DNA from: Salmonella enterica subsp. houtenae serovar Houten
Lineage (GTDB): Bacteria; Pseudomonadota; Gammaproteobacteria; Enterobacterales; Enterobacteriaceae
DNA: 64,000 nt
Assembly: GCA_900478215.1 (NCBI GenBank)
Contig: LS483478.1
Location: forward strand, 2,232,001-2,296,000
Direction: 5' to 3'
Shown one piece after another: positions 42,592 to 52,160 of the stretch; position 1 is the first letter of the stretch, and each line of letters starts with the position of its first letter. The translations under genes were made by a program, and so were the position numbers. A model generated the notes under the pieces. It did not search any database. It was not told where the DNA came from and saw only the letters and a program-made list of their open reading frames with translations.

Positions 42592-42607
42592 CTGGACATT
42601 CGTTCAA
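42592..42607. promoter_or_regulatory. SmvR operator candidate 1
   Basis: CTGGACATTCGTTCAA. It shares the pattern TGGACA-N-(G/T)CGT(T/C)CAA with the second copy 36 bases on, in the smvR/smvA spacer, near the smvR start. Confidence 0.6.
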
Positions 42608-42627
42608 CTTACCGTAGGATCCTGAAA

Positions 42628-42643
42628 CTGGACAAGCGTCCAA
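42628..42643. promoter_or_regulatory. SmvR operator candidate 2
   Basis: CTGGACAAGCGTCCAA, nearly a perfect palindrome (TTGGACGCTTGTCCAG on the other strand), 25 bases before smvA. Typical size and position for a TetR-family operator. Confidence 0.65.
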
Positions 42644-42667
42644 ATTTGACTTTTTGAAGGGAGATGT

Positions 42668-44155
42668 ATGTTTCGTCAGTGGTTAACGTTAGTCATTATT
42701 GTGCTGGTCTATATTCCTGTCGCCATTGATGCCACGGTCCTGCATGTCGCTGCGCCAACACTGAGTATGACACTGGGGGCCAGCGGCAACGAGCTACTGT
42801 GGATCATTGATATTTATTCTTTGGTCATGGCTGGCATGGTGCTGCCAATGGGCGCGCTTGGCGATCGTATCGGTTTTAAACGCCTGCTGATGCTGGGCGG
42901 GACGCTCTTTGGCCTGGCGTCATTGGCAGCAGCGTTTTCGCATACCGCCAGTTGGCTTATTGCTACCAGGGTATTACTGGCTATCGGCGCGGCGATGATT
43001 GTACCGGCGACGCTGGCCGGGATACGCGCCACCTTTTCCGAAGAGAAGCATCGCAACATGGCTCTGGGCGTCTGGGCAGCGGTAGGTTCGGGCGGAGCGG
43101 CGTTTGGGCCGCTCATCGGCGGCATATTATTAGAGCATTTTTACTGGGGATCGGTTTTCCTGATCAACGTGCCGATTGTGCTGGTCGTCATGGGCTTAAC
43201 CTCCCGCTATGTTCCTCGTCAGGCGGGCCGTCGCGATCAACCGCTCAATCTTGGCCATGCGGTGATGCTGATTATTGCCATTTTGCTATTGGTCTATAGC
43301 GCCAAAACCGCGCTGAAAGGGCATCTGTCGCTGGGGGTAATCTCGCTTACCCTACTTACCGGCGCGTTGCTACTGGGACTCTTTATCCGCACACAACTTT
43401 CGACATCGCGTCCAATGATTGATATGCGACTGTTTACCCATCGCATTATCCTGAGCGGCGTCGTAATGGCGATGACCGCGATGATCACTCTGGTGGGCTT
43501 TGAGCTGCTGATGGCGCAAGAGTTACAGTTTGTCCACGGGCTATCGCCTTATGAGGCCGGGGTGTTTATGCTGCCGGTGATGGTCGCCAGTGGATTCAGC
43601 GGGCCGATTGCGGGCGCGCTGGTCTCGCGTCTGGGACTACGGCTGGTCGCGACGGGCGGAATGGCGTTAAGCGCGCTGAGTTTTTATGGCCTGGCGATGA
43701 CGGATTTCAGCACCCAACAATGGCAGGCCTGGGGGCTGATGGCGCTGCTGGGATTTAGCGCCGCCAGCGCATTGCTGGCTTCCACATCGGCAATTATGGC
43801 CGCTGCGCCGGCAGAAAAAGCGGCGGCGGCCGGCGCGATAGAAACGATGGCTTATGAACTGGGCGCGGGACTGGGCATCGCAATTTTCGGTCTGTTGTTA
43901 AGCCGTAGCTTCTCCGCGTCTATCCGTCTGCCTGTCGGTCTTGAGGCGCCAGAGATTGCCAGAGCGTCATCCTCAATGGGGGAAGCGGTGCAGTTAGCGA
44001 ATAGCCTGCCGCCTCCGCTGGGGCAGGCTATACTGGACGCCGCCAGACACGCCTTTATCTGGTCGCATAGCGTGGCATTAAGCAGCGCAGGAAGTATGCT
44101 TCTTTTGCTGGCGGTAGGGATGTGGTTCAGCCTGGCAAAGGCAAAGCGTCGATAA
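42668..44155 (+). CDS. smvA: SmvA, DHA2-type MFS efflux pump (methyl viologen/cationic biocides)
   Basis: Major-facilitator drug/proton antiporter with 14 predicted spans, 495 residues. MFS motifs are clear: GALGDRIGFKRLL after the second span, and GSGGAAFGPLIGGIL (motif C of antiporters). In Salmonella SmvA exports methyl viologen, acriflavine, and other quaternary cations. The start at 42668 has GGGAG upstream; a second ATG four bases earlier is out of frame. Divergent from smvR. It ends two bases before the convergent GFA gene. Confidence 0.93.
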   Translation: MFRQWLTLVIIVLVYIPVAIDATVLHVAAPTLSMTLGASGNELLWIIDIYSLVMAGMVLPMGALGDRIGFKRLLMLGGTLFGLASLAAAFSHTASWLIATRVLLAIGAAMIVPATLAGIRATFSEEKHRNMALGVWAAVGSGGAAFGPLIGGILLEHFYWGSVFLINVPIVLVVMGLTSRYVPRQAGRRDQPLNLGHAVMLIIAILLLVYSAKTALKGHLSLGVISLTLLTGALLLGLFIRTQLSTSRPMIDMRLFTHRIILSGVVMAMTAMITLVGFELLMAQELQFVHGLSPYEAGVFMLPVMVASGFSGPIAGALVSRLGLRLVATGGMALSALSFYGLAMTDFSTQQWQAWGLMALLGFSAASALLASTSAIMAAAPAEKAAAAGAIETMAYELGAGLGIAIFGLLLSRSFSASIRLPVGLEAPEIARASSSMGEAVQLANSLPPPLGQAILDAARHAFIWSHSVALSSAGSMLLLLAVGMWFSLAKAKRR

Positions 44156-44156
44156 C

Positions 44157-44597
44157 TTAATGCGCCAACTGGCAGGGGGAGTCCATTTCCTCAACTTCTT
44201 TACCGCTGAGGCGTGCGTATTGCCCCGTCAGTCGCCAGAAGGCAGGCTGGGTTTCGGTATAAATTTCCGCAGCCAGAATCAGCCGACGGCGATCAACGTC
44301 GTTCAGTTCCAGTAAGGTCCAGGGAATAAAATAGCGATCGGTATCGGTAAGCCGAAACCACAGCGGGCACCCGCAGCCGGAGCAGAAATAGCGTTCGCCG
44401 CGCGACGAGGATGAAAAGTGTGGCGGTTCCGGGGAAAGCGGAGCCAACTGTGGTTGCCCGCAGGCTTCCAGATACATGGCGATTCCACCCGACCATTTTT
44501 GACACAGCGTACAGTGGCAGGCATAGACATCGAGTATTTCGACGTTAACGGTAAAATGACTTTGCCCGCAAAGGCAACGTCCTGGGAACGTTTGCAC
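44157..44597 (-). CDS. GFA-family (glutathione-dependent formaldehyde-activating-like) zinc protein
   Basis: 146-residue protein of the GFA/CENP-V fold. Zinc-binding cysteines are all present: Cys8 and Cys10 (GRCLCGQSHF), Cys27/29/32 (CHCTLC), and Cys72/75/77 (CSGCGCP). The fold occurs in glutathione-dependent formaldehyde handling, but many members have unknown substrates, so no reaction is assigned. It lies alone between smvA and ompD. The ompD terminator lies within 20-60 bases upstream of its start. Confidence 0.85.
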   Translation of the reverse strand: MQTFPGRCLCGQSHFTVNVEILDVYACHCTLCQKWSGGIAMYLEACGQPQLAPLSPEPPHFSSSSRGERYFCSGCGCPLWFRLTDTDRYFIPWTLLELNDVDRRRLILAAEIYTETQPAFWRLTGQYARLSGKEVEEMDSPCQLAH

Positions 44598-44631
44598 GGC
44601 ATACTCCTTATGACCGGTTCAACATCATGAG

Positions 44632-44657
44632 AAAAAGCCAGCCCATCATGGGCTGGC
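44632..44657 (-). terminator. Rho-independent terminator of ompD
   Basis: On the minus strand, GCCAGCCCA-TGA-TGGGCTGGC (9-bp perfect stem, plus-strand 44637-44657) is followed by TTTTT (44632-44636). It sits 26 bases behind the ompD stop. Confidence 0.9.
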
Positions 44658-44682
44658 CTGGATTTCATTACATCACGCAGGA

Positions 44683-45771
44683 TTAGAACTGGTAGTTCAG
44701 ACCAACAGCAACGATGTTGTCGGTACTTACACCAGCAATACGGGTGAAGTTGTTATCATCCAGCAGGTTGATTTTGTAATCAACGAAGGTGGACATGTTT
44801 TTGTTGAAGTAGTAGGTTGCGCCAACATCGATGTATTCAACCAGATCCTGGTCGCCGTAAGTACCCAGGTTTTTACCTTTGGATTTCAGGTAAGCGATGG
44901 ACGGACGCAGACCGAAGTCGAACTGATACTGAGCAACCGCTTCAAAGTTCTGGGTTTTATTCGCGATAAACGCATCACCCGCTGCATCTTCACCGAAGGT
45001 GGTCATGTTCAGCGTTTCGGAGTAGGTGGTCGCCAGGTAGATGTTGTTCGCATCATATTTCAGACCAGCAGCCCAGACTTCAGCGTTTTTACCCGCAGCA
45101 TTCAGGTTGCTCGCTGCTTTCACCTGGTTGTTAGTACGGTCAGACTTCGCATAGGCTGCACCTACGCCAAAACCTTCGTACTCATACGTTGCGGACAGAC
45201 CGAAACCGTCGCCGTTAGACTCGTACGCGCCGTCACGGTCGTTTTTGCCCTGGTACTGCGCGGCGAAGTTCAGACCTTCAACCAGGCCAAAGAAGTCAGT
45301 GTTACGGTAGGTGGCAACACCAGTAGTACGGCCAGTCATGAAGACGTCAGTCTGGGTCCAGGTATCGCCACCGAACTCTGGCAGAACGTCGGTCCATGCG
45401 CCGATGTCGTAAGCAACGCCGTAGTTACGACCGTAGTCGAAAGAACCGTAGTCAGCGAATTTCAGACCAGCAAACGCCAGACGGGTTTTGTCTTTGTCTG
45501 CGCCCTGGCTTTCAGTACGGTTGCCTTTGAATTCATATTCCCACTGGCCAAAACCGGTTAACTGATCGTTGATCTGCGTTTCGCCTTTAAAGCCCAGACG
45601 CGCGTAAGTTTTGTCACCATCACTTCCGTTATCATCAGAGAAATAATGCTGAGCGTGAACTTTACCGTACAGATCCAGTTTATTGCCGTCTTTGTTATAT
45701 ACCTCGGCTGCATTTACAACGCCTGCTGCCAACAGGGAAGTCACTGCCACTGCCACTAACTTAAGTTTCAT
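44683..45771 (-). CDS. ompD: Outer-membrane porin OmpD
   Basis: Trimeric general porin of non-typhoidal Salmonella, 362 residues. A 21-residue signal peptide (ends VVNA) precedes AEVYNKDGNKLDLYGK, the usual start of OmpC/OmpF-type porins, and the protein ends in phenylalanine (GLNYQF) for barrel assembly. It is nearly identical to Typhimurium OmpD in memory, with a few changes near the end (DDNNFTRIAG). Start 45771 has AAGGATTATTAAA upstream. Its mRNA is a known target of several Hfq-dependent sRNAs (RybB, SdsR, InvR, MicC). Serovar Typhi lacks this gene. Confidence 0.95.
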   Translation of the reverse strand: MKLKLVAVAVTSLLAAGVVNAAEVYNKDGNKLDLYGKVHAQHYFSDDNGSDGDKTYARLGFKGETQINDQLTGFGQWEYEFKGNRTESQGADKDKTRLAFAGLKFADYGSFDYGRNYGVAYDIGAWTDVLPEFGGDTWTQTDVFMTGRTTGVATYRNTDFFGLVEGLNFAAQYQGKNDRDGAYESNGDGFGLSATYEYEGFGVGAAYAKSDRTNNQVKAASNLNAAGKNAEVWAAGLKYDANNIYLATTYSETLNMTTFGEDAAGDAFIANKTQNFEAVAQYQFDFGLRPSIAYLKSKGKNLGTYGDQDLVEYIDVGATYYFNKNMSTFVDYKINLLDDNNFTRIAGVSTDNIVAVGLNYQF

Positions 45772-46296
45772 TTTAATAATCCTTATAATTTTCTTAGCGT
45801 GTTTCCTCAACCATTGTTAAACGAGGCGTTTGTCAATGGCAGACTATTTTTAAATGACGGAGTGGCATAAGTTCAATAATAAGTTTCATAAGATTACAAA
45901 TTATTTTAATTTGTGTGATCCAGATCGCCTTAATACATTTGAGGGTATTAATTTAAACAGGGACTGTCTAATTAAATATATTTTCGGAGGGGATTATTGG
46001 GCTGTTTATGGTTTTATTTTTGGTAGTACCGGCTGATTATTATATGCACTCATACAGTTGCCAGCCAACGTCAATTATATATTTATTAATATAATCATAT
46101 CATCATATTAACATATTTAACGATTTTATAAAATTTATTTTTTTACCCGTGCAATCCTGATATGGCGCAGGGGGAGCACGTGAAAATGAAAAATCGTCAA
46201 ATACACACAGGCGATAGATAAAAGCGTAGTTGTGTTATGAAGGGTGTCAAGGTGCAGCGGGTCGCTTTTATATCAATATCGGCCCGCCCGTCGCTA
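45772..46296. other. AT-rich upstream region of ompD
   Basis: 525 bases between yddG and ompD, very AT-rich (especially 46030-46150), likely bound by H-NS. A frame of 60 codons on the plus strand (45854-46036) has no ribosome site and no recognisable product. The region holds the ompD promoter and the end of the yddG transcript. Confidence 0.45.
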
Positions 46297-47178
46297 TTAG
46301 CGCCGTCGCGTTGCCAGCCAACAAAGTAGCGAACCTACGCAAACCATGACTGCGCCTTGCCAGAAGGAGAATGACAGTGGTGAGCTGAGTAACAGCGCTG
46401 CCAGAGCAGAGGACATGACGGGTGTAAAATAAGACCCTACGGCCATGATAGTCACATTGCCATGAAGTATGCCCACATTCCATGCCGCGTAGGCAAACCC
46501 CAACGTTAATGCCGCGGTAAAAAGTTTAGCAATCACTGCCAGGCTAAATATCATGGCAGGTTGCGGAGTAAGTAAATAGTGTAACCACAGCGCTGCGGCG
46601 GTAAGTAGCACAAAGACGGTGATACCGTTAAAACCACACGCATATTTATTTGTGACGGTGCAGTATGTCGCCCATATAAACGCCCCAAGAAATGCCAGTA
46701 AATAACTTAGCGGACTGGTGGCGACATTGCTGATAATTTCTCCGGGATTAAGACCATTCTCGCCCCCCAGAACCCAGCAAACGCCAGTAAGTGCAATAAG
46801 TAATCCAGGAACAATAAGCCAGTTAGTTTTTTGCCCATTAAAAAGAATGGCAAACAGAATAGTCAGGCTGGGCCATAAATAGTTAACCATGCCTACTTCG
46901 ATAGCCTGATGGCGAGTGGCGGCATAACCGAGAGAAAGCGCCAGGCATATTTCATAACTGACAAACAGTACGCTGCCTGCGATGAGGTATCGCCCCGGGA
47001 AACGACGGATATCAGGTAATCCGACGGTAAAAATCAGCAGCAGGCCGCTTAATGAGTAGATCATGGCTGCGCCGCCTACCGGCCCAAGACCTTCGCTGAC
47101 GCCGCGAATTAACCCAACCATCGTGCTCCACAGAACGATGGCAACAAGCCCTATTAGCGTTGCTTTTTGTGATGTCAT
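46297..47178 (-). CDS. yddG: Aromatic amino acid / methyl viologen exporter YddG
   Basis: DMT-superfamily exporter with ten spans, 293 residues, exporting aromatic amino acids and, with OmpD, methyl viologen in Salmonella. It matches YddG along its whole length (VGMVNYLWPSLTILFAILF, HGNVTIMAVGSYFTPV). Start 47178 gives the E. coli and Salmonella length; the frame is open 14 codons upstream. Lying just upstream of ompD on the same strand, it fits the reported functional link, though 525 bases separate them. Confidence 0.93.
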   Translation of the reverse strand: MTSQKATLIGLVAIVLWSTMVGLIRGVSEGLGPVGGAAMIYSLSGLLLIFTVGLPDIRRFPGRYLIAGSVLFVSYEICLALSLGYAATRHQAIEVGMVNYLWPSLTILFAILFNGQKTNWLIVPGLLIALTGVCWVLGGENGLNPGEIISNVATSPLSYLLAFLGAFIWATYCTVTNKYACGFNGITVFVLLTAAALWLHYLLTPQPAMIFSLAVIAKLFTAALTLGFAYAAWNVGILHGNVTIMAVGSYFTPVMSSALAALLLSSPLSFSFWQGAVMVCVGSLLCWLATRRR

Positions 47179-47340
47179 GCTTTGTGACTGTCCTGAATAC
47201 CGCGCAAAATAGACTGCCATTTATAGCACTTTTATAGCACTTTTTCCGAGGGCGATGCCATGCTGTCTCATTTTTTAGTACCTCCCTGGAGTTATTGCGC
47301 TTTAAAAATAGGGCTATTTAGTAGCGGAACCGTTTCAATA

Positions 47341-47354
47341 TTGATTTGACGCAA
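47341..47354 (+). promoter_or_regulatory. FNR-like site upstream of fdnG
   Basis: TTGAT-TTGA-CGCAA matches the FNR consensus TTGAT-N4-ATCAA at 8 of 10 conserved positions, about 115 bases before the fdnG start. fdnGHI is anaerobically induced through FNR and NarL by established knowledge. I could not place NarL heptamers with confidence. Confidence 0.45.
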
Positions 47355-47467
47355 AAAAGTTATCAATTTTACTGTTAGTTTCCTCGCGAAGTTATACACG
47401 CATCGTGAACTGAGGATCTGATGCAGTTCGATGGATGTGTGCATCCCTGGGAAAAAAGAGGAAAGCA

Positions 47468-50400
47468 ATGGACGTCAGCCGCAGACAATTTTTTAAAATC
47501 TGCGCGGGCGGTATGGCGGGAACAACGGTGGCCGCGCTGGGTTTTACACCTAAAATGGCCCTGGCTCAGGCGCGAAACTATAAACTGTTGCGCGCAAAAG
47601 AGATTCGTAACTCCTGCACATACTGTTCCGTAGGTTGCGGGCTATTAATGTATAGCCTGGGAGATGGGGCAAAAAACGCGAAAGAAGCGATTTACCATAT
47701 TGAAGGCGACCCGGATCATCCGGTAAGCCGTGGCGCGCTGTGCCCGAAAGGGGCCGGTTTGCTGGACTATGTTCACAGTGAAGATCGCCTACGCTATCCG
47801 GAATACCGCGCGCCGGGCTCCGATAAGTGGCAGCGCATTAGCTGGGATGACGCTTTCACTCGTATTGCTAAATTAATGAAAGCCGACCGTGACGCCAACT
47901 TTATTGAAAAGAACGAGCAAGGCATTACGGTTAACCGCTGGCTCTCTACCGGGATGCTGTGCGCCTCGGCGGCCAGCAATGAAACGGGTATGCTGACGCA
48001 GAAGTTTGTGCGTTCTCTTGGCATGCTGGCGGTAGATAACCAGGCGCGCGTCTGACACGGACCAACGGTAGCAAGTCTTGCTCCAACATTTGGTCGCGGT
48101 GCGATGACCAACCACTGGGTGGATATTAAAAACGCCAACGTCGTGATGGTGATGGGCGGCAATGCCGCAGAAGCGCATCCGGTGGGTTTCCGCTGGGCGA
48201 TGGAGGCGAAAAATAATAACGATGCGACGCTAATTGTCGTTGATCCACGCTTTACGCGTACGGCGTCGGTGGCGGATATCTATGCGCCAATACGTTCCGG
48301 TACGGACATTACCTTTCTGTCCGGCGTTTTGCTGTACCTGATCGAAAATAACAAAATCAACGCTGAATACGTTAAGCATTACACCAACGCCAGCCTGCTG
48401 GTGCGGGATGATTTTGCTTTTGATGACGGCCTTTTCAGCGGCTATGACGCCCAAAAGCGTCAGTACGATAAATCCTCCTGGAACTACCAGTTCGATGAAA
48501 ACGGCTATGCCAAACGTGATGACACGTTGACGCACCCACGCTGTGTGTGGAATCTGCTGAAACAGCACGTTTCGCGCTATACGCCGGACGTCGTGGAAAA
48601 CATCTGCGGTACGCCGAAAGCGGACTTCCTGAAGGTGTGTGAGGTGTTGGCTTCTACCAGCGTTCCGGATCGCACTACCACCTTCCTGTATGCGCTGGGC
48701 TGGACGCAACATACCGTTGGGGCGCAGAACATCCGTACCATGGCGATGATCCAGTTGCTGCTTGGCAATATGGGGATGGCTGGCGGCGGTGTGAACGCCT
48801 TGCGCGGCCACTCGAATATTCAGGGCTTAACGGATTTAGGATTGCTCTCCACCAGCCTGCCCGGTTATCTGACGCTGCCATCGGAAAAACAGGCCGATCT
48901 GCAAACTTATCTGGCAGCGAATACCCCCAAAGCGACGCTGGCCGATCAGGTCAACTACTGGGGTAATTATCCTAAGTTCTTTGTCAGCCTGATGAAATCT
49001 TTCTATGGCGATGCGGCGCAGAAAGAGAATGACTGGGGTTTTGCCTGGCTGCCTAAGTGGGATCAGTCCTATGACGTGATCAAATACTTCAACATGATGG
49101 ATAGCGGGAAAGTCACCGGCTATTTCTGTCAGGGCTTTAATCCGGTGGCGTCTTTCCCGGACAAAAACAAAGTGGTGCAAAGCTTAAGCAAACTGAAGTA
49201 TCTGGTCGTTATCGATCCGCTGGTGACTGAAACCTCAACGTTCTGGCAGAACCACGGCGAATCTAATGATGTCGATCCGACAACGATTCAGACCGAAGTC
49301 TTCCGTCTGCCGTCTACCTGTTTTGCGGAGGAGGATGGCTCTATCGCTAACTCCGGTCGCTGGCTACAGTGGCACTGGAAAGGTCAGGACGCGCCGGGCG
49401 AAGCGCGTAACGACGGCGAGATTCTGGCCGGTATTTACCATCGTCTGCGTGAAATGTATCGCGCAGAAGGCGGTAAAGGCGCCGAACCATTACTGAAGAT
49501 GAGCTGGAACTACAAGCAACCGGATGAACCGCATTCGGAAGAAGTGGCGAAAGAGAACAACGGTTATGCGCTGGAAGATCTCTATGACGCCAACGGTATG
49601 CTGCTTGCCAGGAAGGGCCAGTTGTTGAATAGCTTTGCCCTACTGCGCGATGACGGTACGACATCCTCCTCCTGCTGGATTTATACCGGTAGCTGGACGG
49701 AGCAGGGCAATCAGATGGCCAGGCGTGATAACGCCGACCCGTCAGGGCTTGGCAATACACTGGGCTGGGCGTGGGCATGGCCGCTAAACCGTCGTGTATT
49801 GTATAACCGCGCCTCGGCGGACCCGCAGGGCAAACCGTGGGATGCGAAACGGATGCTGATCCAGTGGAACGGCGCGAAGTGGACGGGGAACGATATTCCG
49901 GACTTTAACAACGCGGCGCCGGGTAGCGGGACCAATCCGTTTATCATGCAGCCGGAAGGGCTGGGACGTCTGTTTGCTATTGATAAGATGGCGGAAGGCC
50001 CGTTCCCGGAACACTACGAGCCGATGGAAACGCCGCTGGGCACTAACCCGCTGCACCCGAATGTGGTCTCGAACCCGGCTGCGCGTCTGTATGAAGAAGA
50101 TGCGCTGCGCATGGGTAAAAAGGAGCAGTTTCCATACGTGGGTACGACTTACCGCCTCACAGAGCATTTCCATACCTGGACCAAACATGCGCTACTTAAC
50201 GCTATCGCTCAGCCGGAACAGTTTGTGGAGATCAGTGAGACGCTGGCGGCAGCGAAAGGTATTGCTAACGGCGACTATGTCAAAGTGAGCAGTAAACGCG
50301 GGTTTATTCGCGCGGTCGCGGTGGTAACTCGCCGTATTCGCACGCTGCATGTCAACGGTCAGCAGGTTGAAACGGTGGGGATCCCGATTCACTGGGGCTT

Positions 50401-50515
50401 TGAGGGTGTCGCGCGCAAAGGCTACATCGCCAATACTCTGACGCCAAATGTCGGTGATGCAAACTCGCAAACGCCGGAATACAAAGCGTTTTTAGTCAAC
50501 ATCGAGAAGGCGTAA
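47468..50515 (+). CDS. fdnG: Formate dehydrogenase-N alpha subunit FdnG (selenoprotein)
   Basis: Periplasmic catalytic subunit that oxidises formate to CO2 with a bis-MGD molybdenum cofactor. 1015 residues with an in-frame TGA at codon 196 (48053-48055) read as selenocysteine, the metal ligand. The context NQARV-Sec-HGPTVASLAPTFG is that of FdnG, and a SECIS hairpin follows. A Tat signal (SRRQFFKICAGG) is at residues 4-15 and the 4Fe-4S motif CTYCSVGCG at about 52. Start 47468 agrees with E. coli; upstream in-frame codons are rejected. First gene of fdnGHI. Confidence 0.96.
48053..48090 (+). promoter_or_regulatory. SECIS element with selenocysteine codon in fdnG
   Basis: The TGA is followed by a stem whose apex is GGTAGCAAGTCTTGCTCC (48067-48084), with AGCAAG/TTGCT pairing around a GTC-type loop, as in E. 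coli fdnG and fdhF. It binds SelB to insert selenocysteine. Confidence 0.85.
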
Positions 50516-50528
50516 GGGAGGCGAACAT

Positions 50529-51413
50529 ATGTCTATGGAAACGCAGGACATTATTAAACGGTCCGCAACAAACGCCATCACGCCGCCGCCGCAGGCGCGT
50601 GATTACAAAGCCGAAGTCGCGAAACTGATCGACGTCTCCTCCTGTGTCGGCTGTAAAGCCTGCCAGGTAGCCTGTTCTGAATGGAACGATATTCGCGATA
50701 ACGTTGGCCATTGTGTCGGGGTGTACGATAACCCTGCCGATCTCAGCGCCAAGTCCTGGACGGTGATGCGCTTTACCGAAACCGAGCAGAACGGCAAGCT
50801 GGAGTGGCTGATTCGTAAAGATGGTTGTATGCACTGTGAAGATCCGGGCTGTCTTAAAGCCTGTCCATCTGCCGGGGCTATCATCCAGTACGCGAACGGG
50901 ATTGTTGATTTTCAATCTGAACACTGTATCGGCTGTGGTTACTGTATCGCCGGGTGTCCGTTTAATATTCCGCGCCTCAACAAAGAGGATAACCGCGTTT
51001 ATAAATGTACGCTTTGCGTCGATCGCGTTAGCGTGGGCCAGGAACCGGCCTGCGTCAAAACTTGTCCGACCGGGGCTATTCACTTCGGCACCAAAAAAGA
51101 GATGCTGGAACTGGGCGAGCAACGCGTGGAGAAGTTAAAAGCGCGCGGTTTTGAACATGCCGGTATCTACAACCCGCAGGGTGTCGGCGGTACGCACGTC
51201 ATGTATGTGCTGCACCATGCCAATCAGCCGGAGTTGTACCACGGCTTGCCGAAAGATCCGCAGATCGACACCTCAATCAATCTGTGGAAAGGGGCGCTAA
51301 AACCGCTGGCCGCAGCGGGCTTTATCGCCACTTTCGCCGGTCTGATTTACCACTATATCGGTATTGGCCCGAATAAAGAAACGGACGACGATGAGGAGGA
51401 TCATCATGAGTAA
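50529..51413 (+). CDS. fdnH: Formate dehydrogenase-N beta subunit FdnH (Fe-S)
   Basis: Electron-transfer subunit with four 4Fe-4S clusters, 294 residues. Cysteine groups: CVGCKACQVACSEW, CMHCEDPGCLKACP, CIGCGYCIAGCPF, and CTLCVDR...CVKTCPTGAIHF. A single C-terminal span (about 257-279, PLAAAGFIATFAGLIYHYIG) anchors it on the periplasmic side. The start is 13 bases behind fdnG with GGGAGG upstream. The C-terminal tail is acidic (ETDDDEEDHHE) and shorter than in E. coli in my memory. It overlaps fdnI by eight bases. Confidence 0.95.
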   Translation: MSMETQDIIKRSATNAITPPPQARDYKAEVAKLIDVSSCVGCKACQVACSEWNDIRDNVGHCVGVYDNPADLSAKSWTVMRFTETEQNGKLEWLIRKDGCMHCEDPGCLKACPSAGAIIQYANGIVDFQSEHCIGCGYCIAGCPFNIPRLNKEDNRVYKCTLCVDRVSVGQEPACVKTCPTGAIHFGTKKEMLELGEQRVEKLKARGFEHAGIYNPQGVGGTHVMYVLHHANQPELYHGLPKDPQIDTSINLWKGALKPLAAAGFIATFAGLIYHYIGIGPNKETDDDEEDHHE

Positions 51414-52062
51414 GTCGAAAATGATTGTGCGCACGAAATTTGTCGACCGCGCCTGTCACTGGACGGTGGTGATCTGCTTCTTCCTGGTGGCGCTGTCGGG
51501 GATTTCGTTTTTCTTCCCGACGCTACAATGGTTGACGCAAACCTTCGGCACGCCGCAGATGGGGCGTATTTTGCACCCGTTCTTCGGTATTGCCATCTTC
51601 ATCGCGCTGATGTTTATGTTCGTGCGTTTCGTCCACCACAACATCCCGGATAAAAAAGATATTCCGTGGCTGAAAAATATTGTCGAAGTATTGAAAGGCA
51701 ATGAGCATAAGGTGGCGGATGTCGGCAAATACAATGCCGGACAGAAGATGATGTTCTGGTCAATTATGAGCATGATTTTTGTGCTGCTGGTGACTGGCGT
51801 GATTATCTGGCGTCCGTATTTCGCGCAGTATTTTCCGATGCAGGTGGTGCGTTATAGCCTGTTAATTCATGCGGCGGCGGGCATTATTTTAATGCACGCG
51901 ATCCTCATCCATATGTATATGGCATTTTGGGTAAAAGGCTCGATTAACGGCATGATCGAAGGGAAGGTCAGCCGTCGTTGGGCGAAGAAACATCATCCAC
52001 GCTGGTATCGTGAAATCGAGAAGGCGGAAGCGAAAAAAGAGAGCGAAGAAGGTATTCAGTAA
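51406..52062 (+). CDS. fdnI: Formate dehydrogenase-N gamma subunit FdnI (cytochrome b556)
   Basis: Membrane cytochrome b subunit, 218 residues, four spans, passing electrons from FdnH to menaquinone. Conserved haem histidines are in DRACHWTVV, RILHPFFGI and the span with LIHAAAGIILMHAILIHMYMAFW. The ATG at 51406 overlaps the end of fdnH and has GAGGAGGA upstream; in-frame codons before it lie inside fdnH. Last gene of the operon, followed by a strong terminator. Confidence 0.95.
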   Translation: MSKSKMIVRTKFVDRACHWTVVICFFLVALSGISFFFPTLQWLTQTFGTPQMGRILHPFFGIAIFIALMFMFVRFVHHNIPDKKDIPWLKNIVEVLKGNEHKVADVGKYNAGQKMMFWSIMSMIFVLLVTGVIIWRPYFAQYFPMQVVRYSLLIHAAAGIILMHAILIHMYMAFWVKGSINGMIEGKVSRRWAKKHHPRWYREIEKAEAKKESEEGIQ

Positions 52063-52080
52063 TTCTTTCACGCTCTGAGA

Positions 52081-52112
52081 AACAAGGCGCTATCCTGATA
52101 GCGCCTTGTTTT
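52081..52112 (+). terminator. Rho-independent terminator of fdnGHI
   Basis: 14-bp perfect stem AACAAGGCGCTATC (52081-52094) / GATAGCGCCTTGTT (52097-52110) with following Ts, 18 bases behind fdnI. Confidence 0.9.
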
Positions 52113-52160
52113 CATCTGCTGCCGGTTATCAAACCTACTCAGACGACCGCAGCAAATCGT

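Noticed and set aside
45854..46036. 60-codon plus-strand frame upstream of ompD
   Set aside because: No ribosome-binding site, AT-rich control region, no recognisable sequence; treated as chance.
47435..48055. Short 206-codon protein ending at TGA, and a separate gene starting at 48104
   Set aside because: Both are parts of fdnG; the TGA is the selenocysteine codon with a SECIS hairpin, not a nonsense mutation.
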